From Malaya genurostris (taxonomy: Eukaryota; Arthropoda; Insecta; Diptera; Culicidae): a DNA stretch of 64,000 nt. The notes under the pieces are model-generated. The model was not told the origin of the DNA. It did not search any database and saw only the letters and a list, made by a program, of their open reading frames with translations. Below are positions 49,066 to 60,752 of the stretch, piece after piece; within the stretch, counting starts at the first letter, position 1; each line of letters opens with the position of its first letter. Made by a program: the position numbers and the translations under genes. The DNA lies in contig NC_080571.1 of NCBI RefSeq assembly GCF_030247185.1, forward strand, positions 212,718,880-212,782,879, read 5' to 3'.

Positions 49066-49645
49066 GACAAGCATCAGCTTTTTTTTAATCACACGCCCAA
49101 GAACTAGCCAACCAAGCCTCTAGCGCTTACTTACAGTTTAAACGGGTTCCTGATTCTTGTGAGATGTTCAGTGGCATCACCAAGAGGCCGATCATTCGTA
49201 TATAACAAAATTGCAATCAGTTTCTATTGGTTGGCTAGTACCTAGAATGAATTTGCCTATGATTCCTGCTAGTAATTGTAATTCTGAAGGCCATCATTTC
49301 TAGAAAATCAGACGCTACCATTCGGTAGAAATTATACTTCACCGCTACTTTCTGCTTTACAGATTCTAGTACCACTTCATTTGCATTTAATTTCGCTAAC
49401 CTTAATAATTAATTTATTCCTCTTGGATACGGATCACTTTAGAATAGTGGATAGGTATCATATATATGAATTGTAATAAGAATCGTGAGCAAGCACTGTT
49501 CAAGGTCGTTTAGTTTTTCACAGTCCTAATTCGGAGGACAACAGAACGATCTTTGATTGAATGTAAACCATTATCTATCATTTATCTATTCCCATTCTGG
49601 CAAAGTTTTCATCGATTGTTTAAATAAAGTGACTCTTAGTTTCAG

Positions 49646-49823
49646 CTACACAGGACGGGTCGGGTTGGTTTGGTCACGGCTGCCTTCAACTGCCAACCAG
49701 GCAAATGTTCAAAATACTGAAGCCCCGTATCCAATCGATGTTGATGATGATGATGATGATGATGATAATGATGATGAAGATGACGAAGACGTGATGCCGC
49801 GCACTTCGAGTGCCTGCCCATGA
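49646..49823 (+). CDS. candidate terminal exon with acidic tail
   Basis: Preceded by gtgactcttagtttcag (acceptor AG at 49644-49645). A frame runs TGRVGLVWSRLPSTANQANV, QNTEAPYPIDV, a tract of about 20 Asp/Glu residues encoded by (GAT)n, then MPRTSSACP and TGA at 49821. Acidic C-terminal tails are common in nuclear and chaperone proteins. The triplet repeat alone could also create this frame by chance. No upstream exon was found. Confidence 0.28.
49738..49790 (+). repeat. (GAT)n trinucleotide tract
   Basis: gttgatgatgatgatgatga continuing with few interruptions to gacgaagac. Confidence 0.9.
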
Positions 49824-50837
49824 GCAGTCAAAGCGGTTGTTTCAATTAGAATATTTGAACACCGGCCGATGACTCAACAGAAAAACATTTCGACATCGCG
49901 GTAGCCTCGATAGCCGTCACTGCTCGAGACAGGTGAGGTAAAATTTGCAGGACCCCGAGAGATTCGCTATTGAACGAGTTCAAATATCCAAAAACGAGAT
50001 CCGGAGAACAACAGATGGCAGTTTTCTTTCGGTATGACGGGTTGAATTCCATCTACATACGTGTGTCGGCCTGACTAAAATTATGGTGGATTAGTGCAAT
50101 GACCCTACCGAATATTGCAACGTAATTAAAGCTTTTTAGGCCGTACTCGGAGTTGATGGCGATTGAAAGCATCCGATTTATGGTGGGCTGATGATTTGGA
50201 ACAGCAACCTCAATTCTTCTTTGCCAAAATCCTTTTACTGTCAGTAACTTCTTGTTAGTTATTTACTGTACTTGTTGATAATGCAAAGATCCAATTCAGG
50301 CAGAAAGTAATAAGAACCTAATAATAATGTATGAAAGAATTTGGTAGATTTAAAATTAATGTGTCCTAATGGAATGGGAATGAGCTAAAAAACTCAATCT
50401 GATCAGATGGATTCTCATGGTTCTTAAAGACGTACTGTGATTTCACATCTTATATGGTGCACATAAATTGAGCGTCACAGTTCACTTAAACTTACGTGCA
50501 AGAACATATGATATTCTGTGTGATTGGAAAATTTCATGACATAAAATTCATTGAAATAAAAAAATACTGATAGCGAGTGAGCGGCGACTTAAACCAAGAA
50601 ACATTAAATCACAAAGTACGTGTCGTATTCATATATTTTTGGTGTGCATATTAAATAAATAAATGAAACCAGATCTAAAACAGTTCTGAGTTAAAGGCCT
50701 TGTTAGTTGGTGGCTACACCAACCTAATGGCTTGATAGCTATATCAGTCTCCAGTTTTTGGTTTCGAAGATACCGAAAATAGTGGAACTCATATTGATTT
50801 ATTAAAGAACGGTTAACTGATTTCCACAATCTTAAGA
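49824..50837. other. no gene recognised
   Basis: At 50740-50830 there is one diverged monomer of the ~155-bp repeat. Nothing else was found. Confidence 0.35.
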
Positions 50838-52745
50838 CTAAAATGCTTAGCAATCGACTTCTTTGTTCATCGCTTCGGCAAGCAGAGATTAGAAAGCTAA
50901 GTGTCTGTGGGTGTCCTCAAGGTGGTGTACTATTCCCACTTTTATGGAACCTAGTCGCTGATGGTTTGTTAAGGAAACTTAATAACCTTGGATTTCCGAC
51001 TTATGGTTTTACCGACGATTATCATATATTGATGACCGGTATAAGCATTACCACTCTCTTTGATTTAATGCAGCAAGCCCTGCGATCTGTTCAACAATGG
51101 TGTTGTCAGATTGGATTATCTGTAAATTCGGACAAACATCAATGGTGCTTTTCACTCATCGTGGTATAATCACAGGAGCTCGTCCGTTACAGTTCTTCGG
51201 TTCGGAAATCGCTGTGGTTGATCAAGTTAAATACGTCGGGGTTATTCTTGATTCAAAACTGAATTGGTCTGCTCACATTGACTTCAGGATAAAAGAGCTT
51301 GCATGGCTTTCGGCCAATACAGACGAGTTTTTTATGGGGACTCAAACCCAGATACATTCACTATCGTTAGACCAATTTTAGCATACGGATGTCTTGTATG
51401 GTGGCAGAAAGGAGAAGTTGCAACAGTTCAGTCAAAGCTAAATCATCTCCAAAGGATGGTCCTAATGGCGATGACAGAAGCATTCACGACAACTCCTACT
51501 GCTGCTCTAGAGGTGCTACTGTGTATTAAACCACTACATGTGTTCCTAAAACAATAAGCATTATCTTGTGCATACCGTATTAAGGTTACAGGGCTTTGGA
51601 ACAATAACCCTATAGACTATGCCACTAGCCACACTCGCTTGTGGTCTCAAATGTTTACCTGGGATGAGTATTTACTCGCTCCTAGTGACCCAACTCTCAC
51701 GTGCAGTTTTATTTTTCAAATTATTCAATGTGAGCCATTCTCTTCGTGAGGAATGGTTGTCTGGTTGTCTGGAACGACAATTTGATGAACACATAGTTTG
51801 TTATACGGACGGTTCTCTGTTGAATGGTCGTGCTGGTGCTGGTGTCTACTGTCGTGAAATGAGGCTAGAGCAGTCTCATTCACTTGGTAAATACTGTACA
51901 TTGTTCCAAGCAGAAATCTACGCGATTCGGAGTACAATCAACAATTTGTGTGAATGCGATTACGGTACTTCATATCATCTGATATGTAACTGTCCCGAAA
52001 TTGATGCAACTACGTATCCGGGTTTTTGGTTCTCCATAAATGGTTGAGTCTGTGTATGCGGAGTTAAAATTGAAGGATATTCTCTCGTTTCTCACCCAAT
52101 GTGGTAAGGAGCTATAGTCAGAAGGGTTCATCGTTCTTCCTGCAGTGAATGAATCCTTTCTGTATTCACCTTAAATAGGGTTTAGCAGATTGTTTGGCAT
52201 CCTTTAGGTGGTACCGAATTTACTTCTGCTCGTACATACTGCGAATCGTTCTGCATTCATCCGGGAGTGCAGAATAGTGTCGCTTTTGTACGATCTCTAA
52301 ATTCTCTCGGGGGTTGGAGGTTTTATTAACAGCAGACTGTTCGGGACCTCGTTGAGGTTCAGAATTTACTTCTGCTTCCACTTAATGTGATCCCCAGCAG
52401 ATTGTTCAGCATCCCTTAGGGGTGCAGAATTTACTTCTGCTTTCATGTGTTTTTGTGTCGTAAATTTTTCCCATCCTCCTAGTCCAACCCTTGCCATTTC
52501 CTTTCAATCCTTCCCTCTTATATATCGGTAAAATGATGCTAAAACAAATTGATGGCAAGACACAAATCTCCTAATATCAAGGGGAACGTGCCATTTGAGC
52601 CAATTTGTTCTGATTCCTGTTTCCATGCTCCTTTTATCCTTCCCTTCCCATCAGGAAGTTGATGAGAAGCTACAGCAAGGCACAAATCTCCAAATAACTA
52701 GAGGAACGTGCCAATTGAGCCAATTAGTTCTGATATATCGTTAAA
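50838..52745 (+). mobile_element. 5'-truncated LINE with reverse transcriptase and RNase H (LOA/I-like)
   Basis: The plus-strand ORF2 fragment spans 50838-52110 and is followed by a ~630-bp 3' UTR. The coding pieces are listed separately. The RT-then-RNase H order places it with LINE clades that carry RNase H (I, LOA, R1-type). The 3' UTR has two repeat blocks: imperfect ~65-100-bp units with 'cagcagattgttc' and 'cagaatttacttctgct' at 52130-52450, and a ~140-bp tandem duplication at 52545-52735 (gcaagacacaaatctcctaa / gcaaggcacaaatctccaaa; ggaacgtgccatttgagcca / ggaacgtgccaattgagcca). Confidence 0.85.
50843..52110 (+). pseudogene. LINE ORF2 fragment: RT, thumb and partial RNase H
   Basis: The reverse-transcriptase motif GCPQGGVLFPLLWNLVADGL (about 50910-50970) and the catalytic-site stretch FPTYGFTDDYHILMTG are readable. 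The usual FADD is FTDD here, keeping both Asp residues. After frameshifts near 51150 and 51310 the thumb region reads VKYVGVILDSKLNWSAHID and RPILAYGCLVWWQKGEVATV, then LNHLQRMVLMAMTEAFTTTP. RNase H begins HIVCYTDGSLLNGRAGAGVY (catalytic Asp in YTDGS) and reaches LFQAEIYAIRS (catalytic Glu). It then jumps by internal deletion to a C-terminal zinc-like CECDYGTSYHLICNCP. The endonuclease and the RT fingers are absent. It is non-functional. Confidence 0.85.
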
Positions 52746-53265
52746 TTTGACTCTATTACCAAAAGTTTTAAACGATGCCTTATTTCGTTTTTGCTTGAGA
52801 AAACTGAAACAGACCCAGGGTAGTTTCATCAAACAAACACTTTTCACCTAACTGTGTTGATTTCGCACTTAGCAACGGGGATTTGTGCAAACCTGATATA
52901 AAAATCAGGCTCGAAACTGATTCGATTTTCAGTTCAACAGCGTTGAAACTAGGTTCGAAACAGGCTTCAAATAAATGGTTTGACAGCAGTAAGAGTGGAA
53001 ATTGGGTTGGCATCAAGCGAAACCGACATTAGAAATTTTATGCCAATCCACAGATACCATATAAAGCTACTTGACGAAGAATATTTTGGGTCGTTCTACC
53101 TCGAAGACGATGGAATAAACTTTCGAAACGTTGACCAGCATCGCTAAATTAATATTTGATATAAAAATGAGTCAAGAAGCCATGTTTAAATGCTAAAAAG
53201 TTGAAAAAGCATTATCTCATGTTGGGTGAATCGTTTATATAATATCCAGATGAAAATATATTAGA
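52746..53265. other. no gene supported; Lys/Phe-rich frame on minus strand
   Basis: Sequence at 52790-53020 has the repetitive feel of a dispersed element (gaaactaggttcgaaacagg), but no termini were found. Confidence 0.3.
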
Positions 53266-53269
53266 TGAT

Positions 53270-53640
53270 CTAAATATATTGATGGGAAGCTATTAAACAG
53301 GCAGCTGTCGAGTATTTAGAGGTTTTACCAACTATAATATTCGAAGCCATCACAGTCAAGCGTTCCCTCGAAGGTTTGTTGTACGTCTCATACCGCAGGT
53401 CTTTCGTTATGATGCTGTGGGCAGTTTCGATCGATACATCCAGGTCTTCCTGATCGAACGGTTCATTTTTCGACGAATCCACTCCCTCAGAACCTTAATG
53501 GCTGCTGACGTTCTTACCGAATGCGGGACGGATCTCGCACGGTTTTTGACCTAACCAGTCTCCCGGTACCGAGGTATGATGGTATAGATGAAATTCCGCT
53601 TCACCTGTAGGATTTCAACCGATGGATCATGTCGCTGGGT
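53270..53640 (-). pseudogene. Tc1/mariner-superfamily transposase N-terminal remnant
   Basis: Minus-strand pieces in two frames give a helix-turn-helix region: AIKVLREWIRRKMNRSIRKT followed, after a frameshift, by EDLDVSIETAHSIITKDLRY and ETYNKPSRERL. The pattern (VREWIRRNPNRSIRK..A..LDVSIETV..IVTKDLKYK-like) is that of the second DNA-binding domain of Tc1-like or maT-type transposases. No catalytic domain or terminal repeats were found. Family placement is by motif resemblance. Confidence 0.5.
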
Positions 53641-55556
53641 TTTTCTCAGTGAGATAATAGAAATACGCGAGATTATAGAAATCAAGATTATAGAAAGCCA
53701 AAGCTTCCAAAAATTCAACAATGAACTACCGATCATGCTTATATGAGCCTGCTTAGTCTAGTTTTTCCGATTTAAGTTTTTAAAGGATTCGATCTAGAAT
53801 ATCTATCCGCTTTTCAATTTCATTTATTTGGCTTCGTTTAGTCGTCGCTTGTCGTAAAATACCAATGAAAGTCACTCGATAAAATGAATTCCTTGAAATG
53901 TATGCTTTAAGAAATAACAACGACTCGGATATAATGATCAGCGGCTTCCAAAGCCAACATGGTAGTGCACCCGGTGAAATGAGTTATATCATATGGTTTC
54001 TTCAAATGCTTTAATTAGCATGAAACAGAAATCTCAACCCTTTTAAACCACGTTAATAGCTACAATTTAGAAAACAAACCATCTCTAATATTATATCAAC
54101 AGCAACCCAAATCGATTGTCAGTCGATAGCTGTTTATAAACAGCCTCACTAAGTACTTCCTGTCCCTAGGTATCATTCATATAAACCTAGAGAGAGCCAA
54201 ACACCGTTCGATTAGATTATGCAAGTCGAAGAACGTACGATCCTAATCGACACCCCACGATCCCGCAATCCGGTATAGTCGTGGGGTACAGATGAAAAAA
54301 GAACCTCAATCATTGCCGATCGATCAACTGCTTGGATTTGAATAAATAATTGTTGGAATTCGAGAGTACATCGAAACGCACCGTAGAGTAGGGCTAGACT
54401 TTGCTTGCTAAGGACCAAGCAGCTGATGAATACATGAGCTAGAAAGCCTGCAAACCATTAACTAACGATCTCGACCTCTGGCGAAGAGATACCTCTCTTC
54501 ACGCCACACCCGCAATCGGTTCACTCGTTCCTTTTCGCCGACGGCCCAGATGCACTGAACGGCGAACCAATCCGCAAGATGCTGTACGCCTGCGGTGTGG
54601 AGCTGGATTGGTGAGATGGACCACCGAACGGTCATGCGGACGCTCGAATCTAACGGTTTCGTTCGAAGGCGAAGAGAACTTGAAAAAAAACAACATAGGC
54701 AAAACAGATTATTAATAATTTCATCTATATTCCGACTTTTGGTGTGCGTAGCTCCGCTCTGTGGAACCGCAGTGGAACAGTAAGAGCGGCAGAAACCGAA
54801 CCAAATCGCCCCGTCATGATGGCCGTTTGTATGTGGAGCGCTGCGGCCCGGTCGCGCCAGCCGGTGGATCATGATGTTAACGGAATGGGAGCTAGCACAA
54901 GTTACACGATGGCCCTCTAATAAACATTTTAGTAAATGACTGGAAAATCCGAGAAAAAAAAGGTTTCGCAAATTCAACATACTTATGTACGCGAAGAGGG
55001 AGACATTGCTACTAAAATGTACACCTAATCGCAGTCGGATTTCGTACAAATTGCTACGTTACGTGGTGGAGGTGATGGTGTGCAATTTAATCGCGAATTG
55101 CAAACAGTCTTATTAGGGATATTAAGTTATAAGGCTTCTGGTGGTTCGCTGCATTGTAGTAGCGTCGGGCGTCGCTCGTCAAGGTAATAAATCAGATAGG
55201 AGTCATTTGTACATTTTGTACGATTTAATGCATGTGTTATTTTGAACAGTACTCGCTACAGAGATGGAAAAAAACTAATTAACTGCTAACTAATGCAGAT
55301 TGAACATTTATATACAAATTGTTTTCGCCTTGGCTATATTCACTTTACAATAGAGAGTCTATGCATACGCCCTTTTTTGTATTCAAAGGTTTCCGGAGCA
55401 TGTAGCCAAATGTCGGAATACACACACAGCAACGAAATCTACCAAGTAAACGATTTATTTATATTTATTTTTAATAATTCATATTTGCACTTGGCACAAG
55501 ACAAAAAACTGGTAAACAATTCGTTCTCATATATAAATGCGTGGTATTGTTCAAAA
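53641..55556. other. no gene supported; GC-rich patch at 54460-54900
   Basis: The GC-rich patch holds a 195-codon minus-strand open frame (54462-55049), but its translation (Arg/Cys/Ser-rich, no motif) suggests a chance frame in GC-rich DNA. It could be a 5' UTR or promoter of a neighbouring gene. Confidence 0.3.
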
Positions 55557-56524
55557 TAATTTTCTACGATTCTTCTAAAACAAAATGGTTTGTCCATGAA
55601 CTACAGAGTGAAACAGTACCCAGGTCGGTTAGGCCATCTCTGAGGGAACGAAGTGAGTTCCATTATTGCAGGTACTTTCGAAACCGGAATTCGGGAACTC
55701 GTATAATCCAAGTTGGTTCGAGGAAAGTGACTGGGGACCATTTTTGAGTCTATGGATAATTTTATCCGGTCGTTAATCAAAAACCAAGAACAAGGAAAGC
55801 CAAATTAATGTTTGGCCGTCTACTGACAACGACTACCGATTGGAATAGTTTCGAGGTCAGTTTAGAATTTTTTCACGTATTCTATTTCGCCGGTTTAAGA
55901 GACGGTATCCAATTTTCAACACACTTCACCCTATAAGTCGGATCTGGAAGAAATTTGGAAGTTTTGCATGGGACTATGAGACTTTTCATTTGAAACTAAG
56001 TTAGTTGAAATCGGTCACGTCATTTCTGAGAAAAGTGAGGTAATAATTTGAAATAGGATTTTTTTTCACTGATCACGCTGTAATTCCGGAAGCGAAAGTC
56101 GGATCAAAATAAAATTCAGTAACTTTGTAAAGGACGGTTGTACCTTTCATTTGAATCTAAGTTTGTGAGAATCGGTTCAGTAGTCTCTGAGAAAAGCTAG
56201 TGCACTTATTTTAATTTTTTTGCACATATCACCCTGTGATTCCGGAACCGAAAGTCGGATTTGAATAAAATTCAAGAACTTTGTGTGAGGTTATAAGACC
56301 TTCCATTTGATTTTAAGTTTATGAGAATCGGTTTAACTATCTTCGAGAGAAGTGAGTGCAAAAAATGTTACATACATACTCATACAAACATTCATACACA
56401 CATACAGACATTTTGCGTACTCGACGAATTGAGTCGAATGGTATATAACACTCGGCGTTCCGGGCCTCGCTTCAAAAATCGGTTTCGCAGTGATTACATA
56501 ACCTTTCTATGTGAGAAAGGCAAA
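55557..56524 (+). mobile_element. ~155-bp-monomer element with preserved right terminus
   Basis: Contains ggttaggccatctctgaggg, then a unique block (gtgagttccattattgcagg, 'ggtcgttaatcaaaaacc', 'tggccgtctactgacaacga'). Three monomers follow, with cores near 56008, 56167 and 56322 (159 and 155 bp apart). The right terminus is gattacataacctttctatg then 'tgagaaaggca'. The unique block is repeated, inverted, at 61310-61500. It is non-coding. Confidence 0.65.
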
Positions 56525-56700
56525 AAGAAGTAAAATGTCACGTTTTGGAAGTTGCAGAATTTGAAAATGTGAATTTATTTCAATATTTTAAGGATTATAA
56601 AAAAACCCTCGATTTCGTCATGTTGAAACATCGCGTGGAATTTTTTGAGACCATTTGAACAAATATTGATGTGAACCGTTTGTTTTTGACTTCGTTATGA

Positions 56701-57210
56701 AAAATGTGCTTAATCCACCTTGCAGTGAGATGATACCTTTTTATATCAATTCGCATGTGTTTTTTGCATGAATATTCTTAGGTGTTTCAGTTTTCATGAC
56801 ATTATTCTAATGTTCGTCGTTTTAAGTGGCAATTTGATATTTTAATCACTCATTACTCTGTAATGTCGATACTGCAAATCGGATCAAATTTGAATCTAAA
56901 AGTGTAACAACCGATTAAACATTCCATGATATGGCGAAATAATTTCCACTTTAGAGCTTAGGGTAATTTAAGGTACTGAATCTTAGATCGGTTCAGCCAT
57001 CTACGAGAAAAATGAGTTACACAGTTTCACATATCATCCTGTAGTTCCGGAACCAAGCATAATTCAGGAACCTTGTTTGGGAGTATACGACTTTTCATAA
57101 GAATCTGAGTTTGTAGAAAACGGTTGAGTCATCTGAGAAAAAAAATGAGTGAAATTATTTGTCACACACGCATTTGCTGATCTCGACGAACTGATTCGAA
57201 TGGTATATGG
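56701..57210 (+). mobile_element. second, truncated element of the same family
   Basis: Starts cttaatccaccttgcagtga then 'gatgataccttttta' (the left terminus), contains diverged monomers (cggttcagccatctacgaga at about 56988) and ends in 'ctcgacgaactgattcgaat'. The right terminus is lost. Confidence 0.6.
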
Positions 57211-58208
57211 CTGTTATGTTCTTCTAGCATTTATTGCTGAAAGTAGTTTAAATCAATATAATTATGGAATTTCTTTCAACTTAAAAATTCTGCCATCATC
57301 TGGTTTACATATGGCATATTCGAACGATTATGTTGCCAAAAACAAACCGTGCTAAAATCGGTCCGAGGCAAAATATCATGCTGTACATAGTCTCTTCGGT
57401 ACTTAGAAATAAATGTATGTAACAGAATAAAAAATCGTGTTTTATGTTGCTCCCTAGCATTTCTTTGCCAGACAGCGCTCAAAACTTCTACTGCTGGAAT
57501 AGGGGAAAAAGTCGCTTACACAAAAATTTCGATATCTCGGTTAAAAATGGACGGATTTTAACAATCTATGGCTTGTTGGATAGGTATTAACGTGCGGAAT
57601 CTAAGTCTGAAAATATATTCTATTTTCAAGGTCAATTGTAACAGATACTGTCAAAAAACTGAAAATTGTAACATAAAACTTCGTATAACTCAAAAAGTAA
57701 ACATCCTATCCCAAAACCATTCAATAGCGTTATGGGTGACGGGGAGACCTTTCATTTGCGACTAGTTTGATCAAAATCGGTCCAGCAATCTCTGAGATCT
57801 CGACCTCTTAATGACGTTAATGAAAAATGCAGATAACAAGCCGATATTGTTCTATCAGAGGTGCTTTTTCCGAACGATCAACACGACACATTGTTGGCCA
57901 ATTAAAGAGTGGTTCCACATTCCCCTTAAGCAAAGTTCTACAAAATATTTACCAGCTTGGTTTTATTCAAAAATATTGCAAAATCCATGTAGTTTTGAAA
58001 ATACAAAAAAAAACTTTTGGGGTATTCAAAATCGTTTGACTGTCACAGAAACCACAAAATCCTTCTGATCGGTTCAACTGCTAATGAAAAAAAGATTGAT
58101 GAAGCTGAAATAATACGAAGGCAGATGTTTTGTATAATTCAATGTCAGATAATAACCAATAACTTGACTGATGGTTCAAAATCCCTACGCGCATTAATAA
58201 GGATTGTA
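57211..58208. other. no gene recognised
   Basis: Sequence around 57525-57810 (tctcggttaaaaatggacgg, 'aaaatcggtccagcaatctc') has the style of dispersed repeats but no termini were found. Confidence 0.35.
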
Positions 58209-59424
58209 CCGAAAATAAGCTATCCACATACATTTGTGTTGAACGCATGTATTTGTGATGGTTTTTTATGCTCAGATTACAGCATGCTGTGCGTTTGGCT
58301 GTCATCGTTTTCAAAATGTCGCGTATTGAAAAGGAAGTGAAAATTAAGGTTCTGAACACATGGCTAAGTGAGAAGGGTATTAGTATGCGAAAATTGGCGA
58401 AGCAGTTTGGAATTCATCTTGCCAGTGTTAAAACCATCATTAATTATTTTGGGGAACACTATTCTTTAGATGGGCTACCAGGAAGAGGCAGAAAACCCGG
58501 TTCTTCCAACCCGAAACTGGATCAGAAAGTGGTATCTCTAATCATGAAGACCAAATCAATTTCAATACGTGATTTGGCCAAAAAAGCAGGAACGAGTGTT
58601 GGAATGATCCAGCGTATCAAGAGGCGGTATCACCTGAAGACTTACAAGAAGCTGAAAATCTCGAAACAAAGTGTAGAACAGAAGAAGCGAGTAGCAACAA
58701 AGGCCCGGAAATTATATTAGCGTCTTTTGCAGAGTTCGGATGCATGCGTTTTGATGGACGATGAGACTTTTGTAGGAGTCAAAAACCCTTCCAGGTTCAC
58801 AATACTTTACTGTCGTCGTTGGGCAGAATGTGAGTGATGCAGACAAGTCGATTCAAGTGGAGAAATTCGGTCGAAAGGTACTGGTATGGCAAGCAATATG
58901 TTGCTGTGGTTTTAAGTCAACCATTTTTAACACTACCCGAACTATAAATGCAGAAATCAATCGATCTGAGTGTTTCCAGAAGAGATTGCTGCCTTTATAT
59001 AAAAAGCATAGTACACCTTCACTGTTTTGGCTGGTTTTAGCATCAGCTCACCATACCAAAAACAACTCTCAATTGACTTGCGGAAAAGGATATAAAGGTT
59101 GAAAAAAATATCAATCCACCAAATTACTCTCAGCTTCGAACGCTATTGGGCAATCGTGAAAAGGGTCTTCAAGAAGTATAGGCAGCTGGGAACATGCAGT
59201 AGTTCAAAAAAATTTGGGCCCAAGCGATGCAACATTTGTCCTGAGCATGATGTAGAGCGCTCGATCAGAAGTTAGAAAATTCGCGAAGGAATAACTTAAA
59301 TTTCATCCGGTTTTCATTATGCTCAAATTTAACCTCGTACAATAAAGGATCAATTTTTACTTTGAATAAAATATCGTTTTATATCATAATTTGAAAGAAA
59401 AATTTGTGGATAGCTTATTTTCTA
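58209..59424 (+). mobile_element. ITmD37E-type transposon, copy 2
   Basis: A 1,216-bp element between TA dinucleotides (58207-58208, 59425-59426). The left end ccgaaaataagctatccaca and the complement of the right end tagaaaataagctatccaca are terminal inverted repeats. Its transposase is related to that of copy 1 but diverged, and the terminal sequences differ from those of copy 1, so the two are different subfamilies. Confidence 0.88.
58316..59290 (+). pseudogene. DD37E transposase, broken; second catalytic Asp lost
   Basis: The ATG at 58316 starts MSRIEKEVKIKVLNTWLSEK, first helix-turn-helix GISMRKLAKQFGIHLASVKT, a GRKPGSSNPKLDQKVV linker and a second helix-turn-helix ISIRDLAKKAGTSVGMIQRI, ending at a TAG at 58718. 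Then VLMDDETFVG gives the first catalytic Asp. A frameshift is followed by FGRKVLVWQAICCCGF. The second catalytic position reads LFWLVLASAHH where copy 1 has WPDLSSCHY, so the Asp is Val. The Glu region is shifted and full of stops. The first 134 codons are uninterrupted. Confidence 0.88.
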
Positions 59425-59426
59425 TA

Positions 59427-60580
59427 CACTCCTTAGGGGTACCTCTTCTAATAAAGAATCAAATTACCGAAAGAACCACGATGCGTAGAAGGTGTGCATG
59501 GTTTTGTCTATGTGAGCTAATTGATTTCTTCTGTTTCACTTCCGAATTGTATGATCTGTTAAAATAGCTCAAAACAGTAACCTTCAACATATCTGCAAAA
59601 ATAATAATATCTGGATCAAAATCAAGTTGCGTTAGAAGCATTCAGACAGAGACCGTTCTCGTATAAATCTTTTTTTACTGATTTTCGAGTCAAATCGTCA
59701 TAAAATATTTACTAAATGCTAAAACTTTCTTGAATATGCTCTGTAAATCATCGTCTGTTTTTTTAGAAGCGAGTGTGTGAAATAATCTGTAACTTTTGTG
59801 TTTTCGCGAGGTCACTAGTAGTCTGTTAAAACAAAAGGCCGATTTCTACGAAAGAAATGTAATACAAAGTCTTTACTTTGCTGTGGATGTTATTCTTGTC
59901 CCTTGGGGATTAACGACGACAGCAATAACGAATGAAATAGGTTTTCTGGTCACCGTCTTTTTAATTTTCAAACTACTGTTTATAAACTAACGAAAATTCT
60001 TCTTCGGCATATGCTCTAAAATTGTATCAGCTCTTAGAGTTATCGGTAGAAAAAAAAACCATCTGCAAAGACTTTCGTTGTGAACGGAATCAATTACACA
60101 CTTGAAATACTGTGAGAAGAGCTTCGGCGAACAATACACAATATTGAAAACATAATTTACAGAGTCTAAAAATTCAGGGCCAGAAAGATAGACGAAAAGG
60201 GACTCAAACGCATCCCCCGAAAATTATTATATTATAAATACTCTTCTCTTTAAATATTTAAATCAATTATAAATTCACAATTACCATGCCTTTGTCGACT
60301 GTTTTTTCCGACTTAATAATAGTATTTTGTCTAAAGTTTATGTACAGAGTGTTAGTCTTTCGAAGTTGTGGAGAACACAGTCCCAAATCAGCACATGGTT
60401 GAAATCAACGGACTCATAAATATCTTAATAATGCGTATTTTCGAAACTATGCGGAAGATAGGCTTCTTTTTAGGAATTTTTTGCTAATCCTTTGATGCGT
60501 ATTTCTAGTTGCGTGCTGCTTGCATAAAAATCAGTTTTCCATAATTGAAACAATTTTAGTACAGTTTGGTAAAATTTTTA
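59427..60580. other. no gene recognised
   Basis: AT-rich, no supported feature. Confidence 0.35.
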
Positions 60581-60589
60581 TTTTTTTTC

Positions 60590-60721
60590 CTTCGCAACTT
60601 GAATGAGAAATTTTCAATTTTCATTACCTTATAACTCCGGAACCAGAAGTCGGGTCTATTTTGAGATCTGAGTTCGAGAAAATCCGTATAACCGTTTCCG
60701 ATAAGTCGAAGCTTGTTCCAC

Positions 60722-60752
<31 letters not shown>

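Noticed and set aside
48861..49067. His-rich open frame resembling a secreted peptide
   Set aside because: Starts at a non-ATG codon and most of it is the CAT repeat.
54462..55049. 195-codon minus-strand open frame
   Set aside because: GC-rich DNA with no motif, no Kozak or splice evidence, and Arg/Ser/Cys-rich composition typical of a chance frame.
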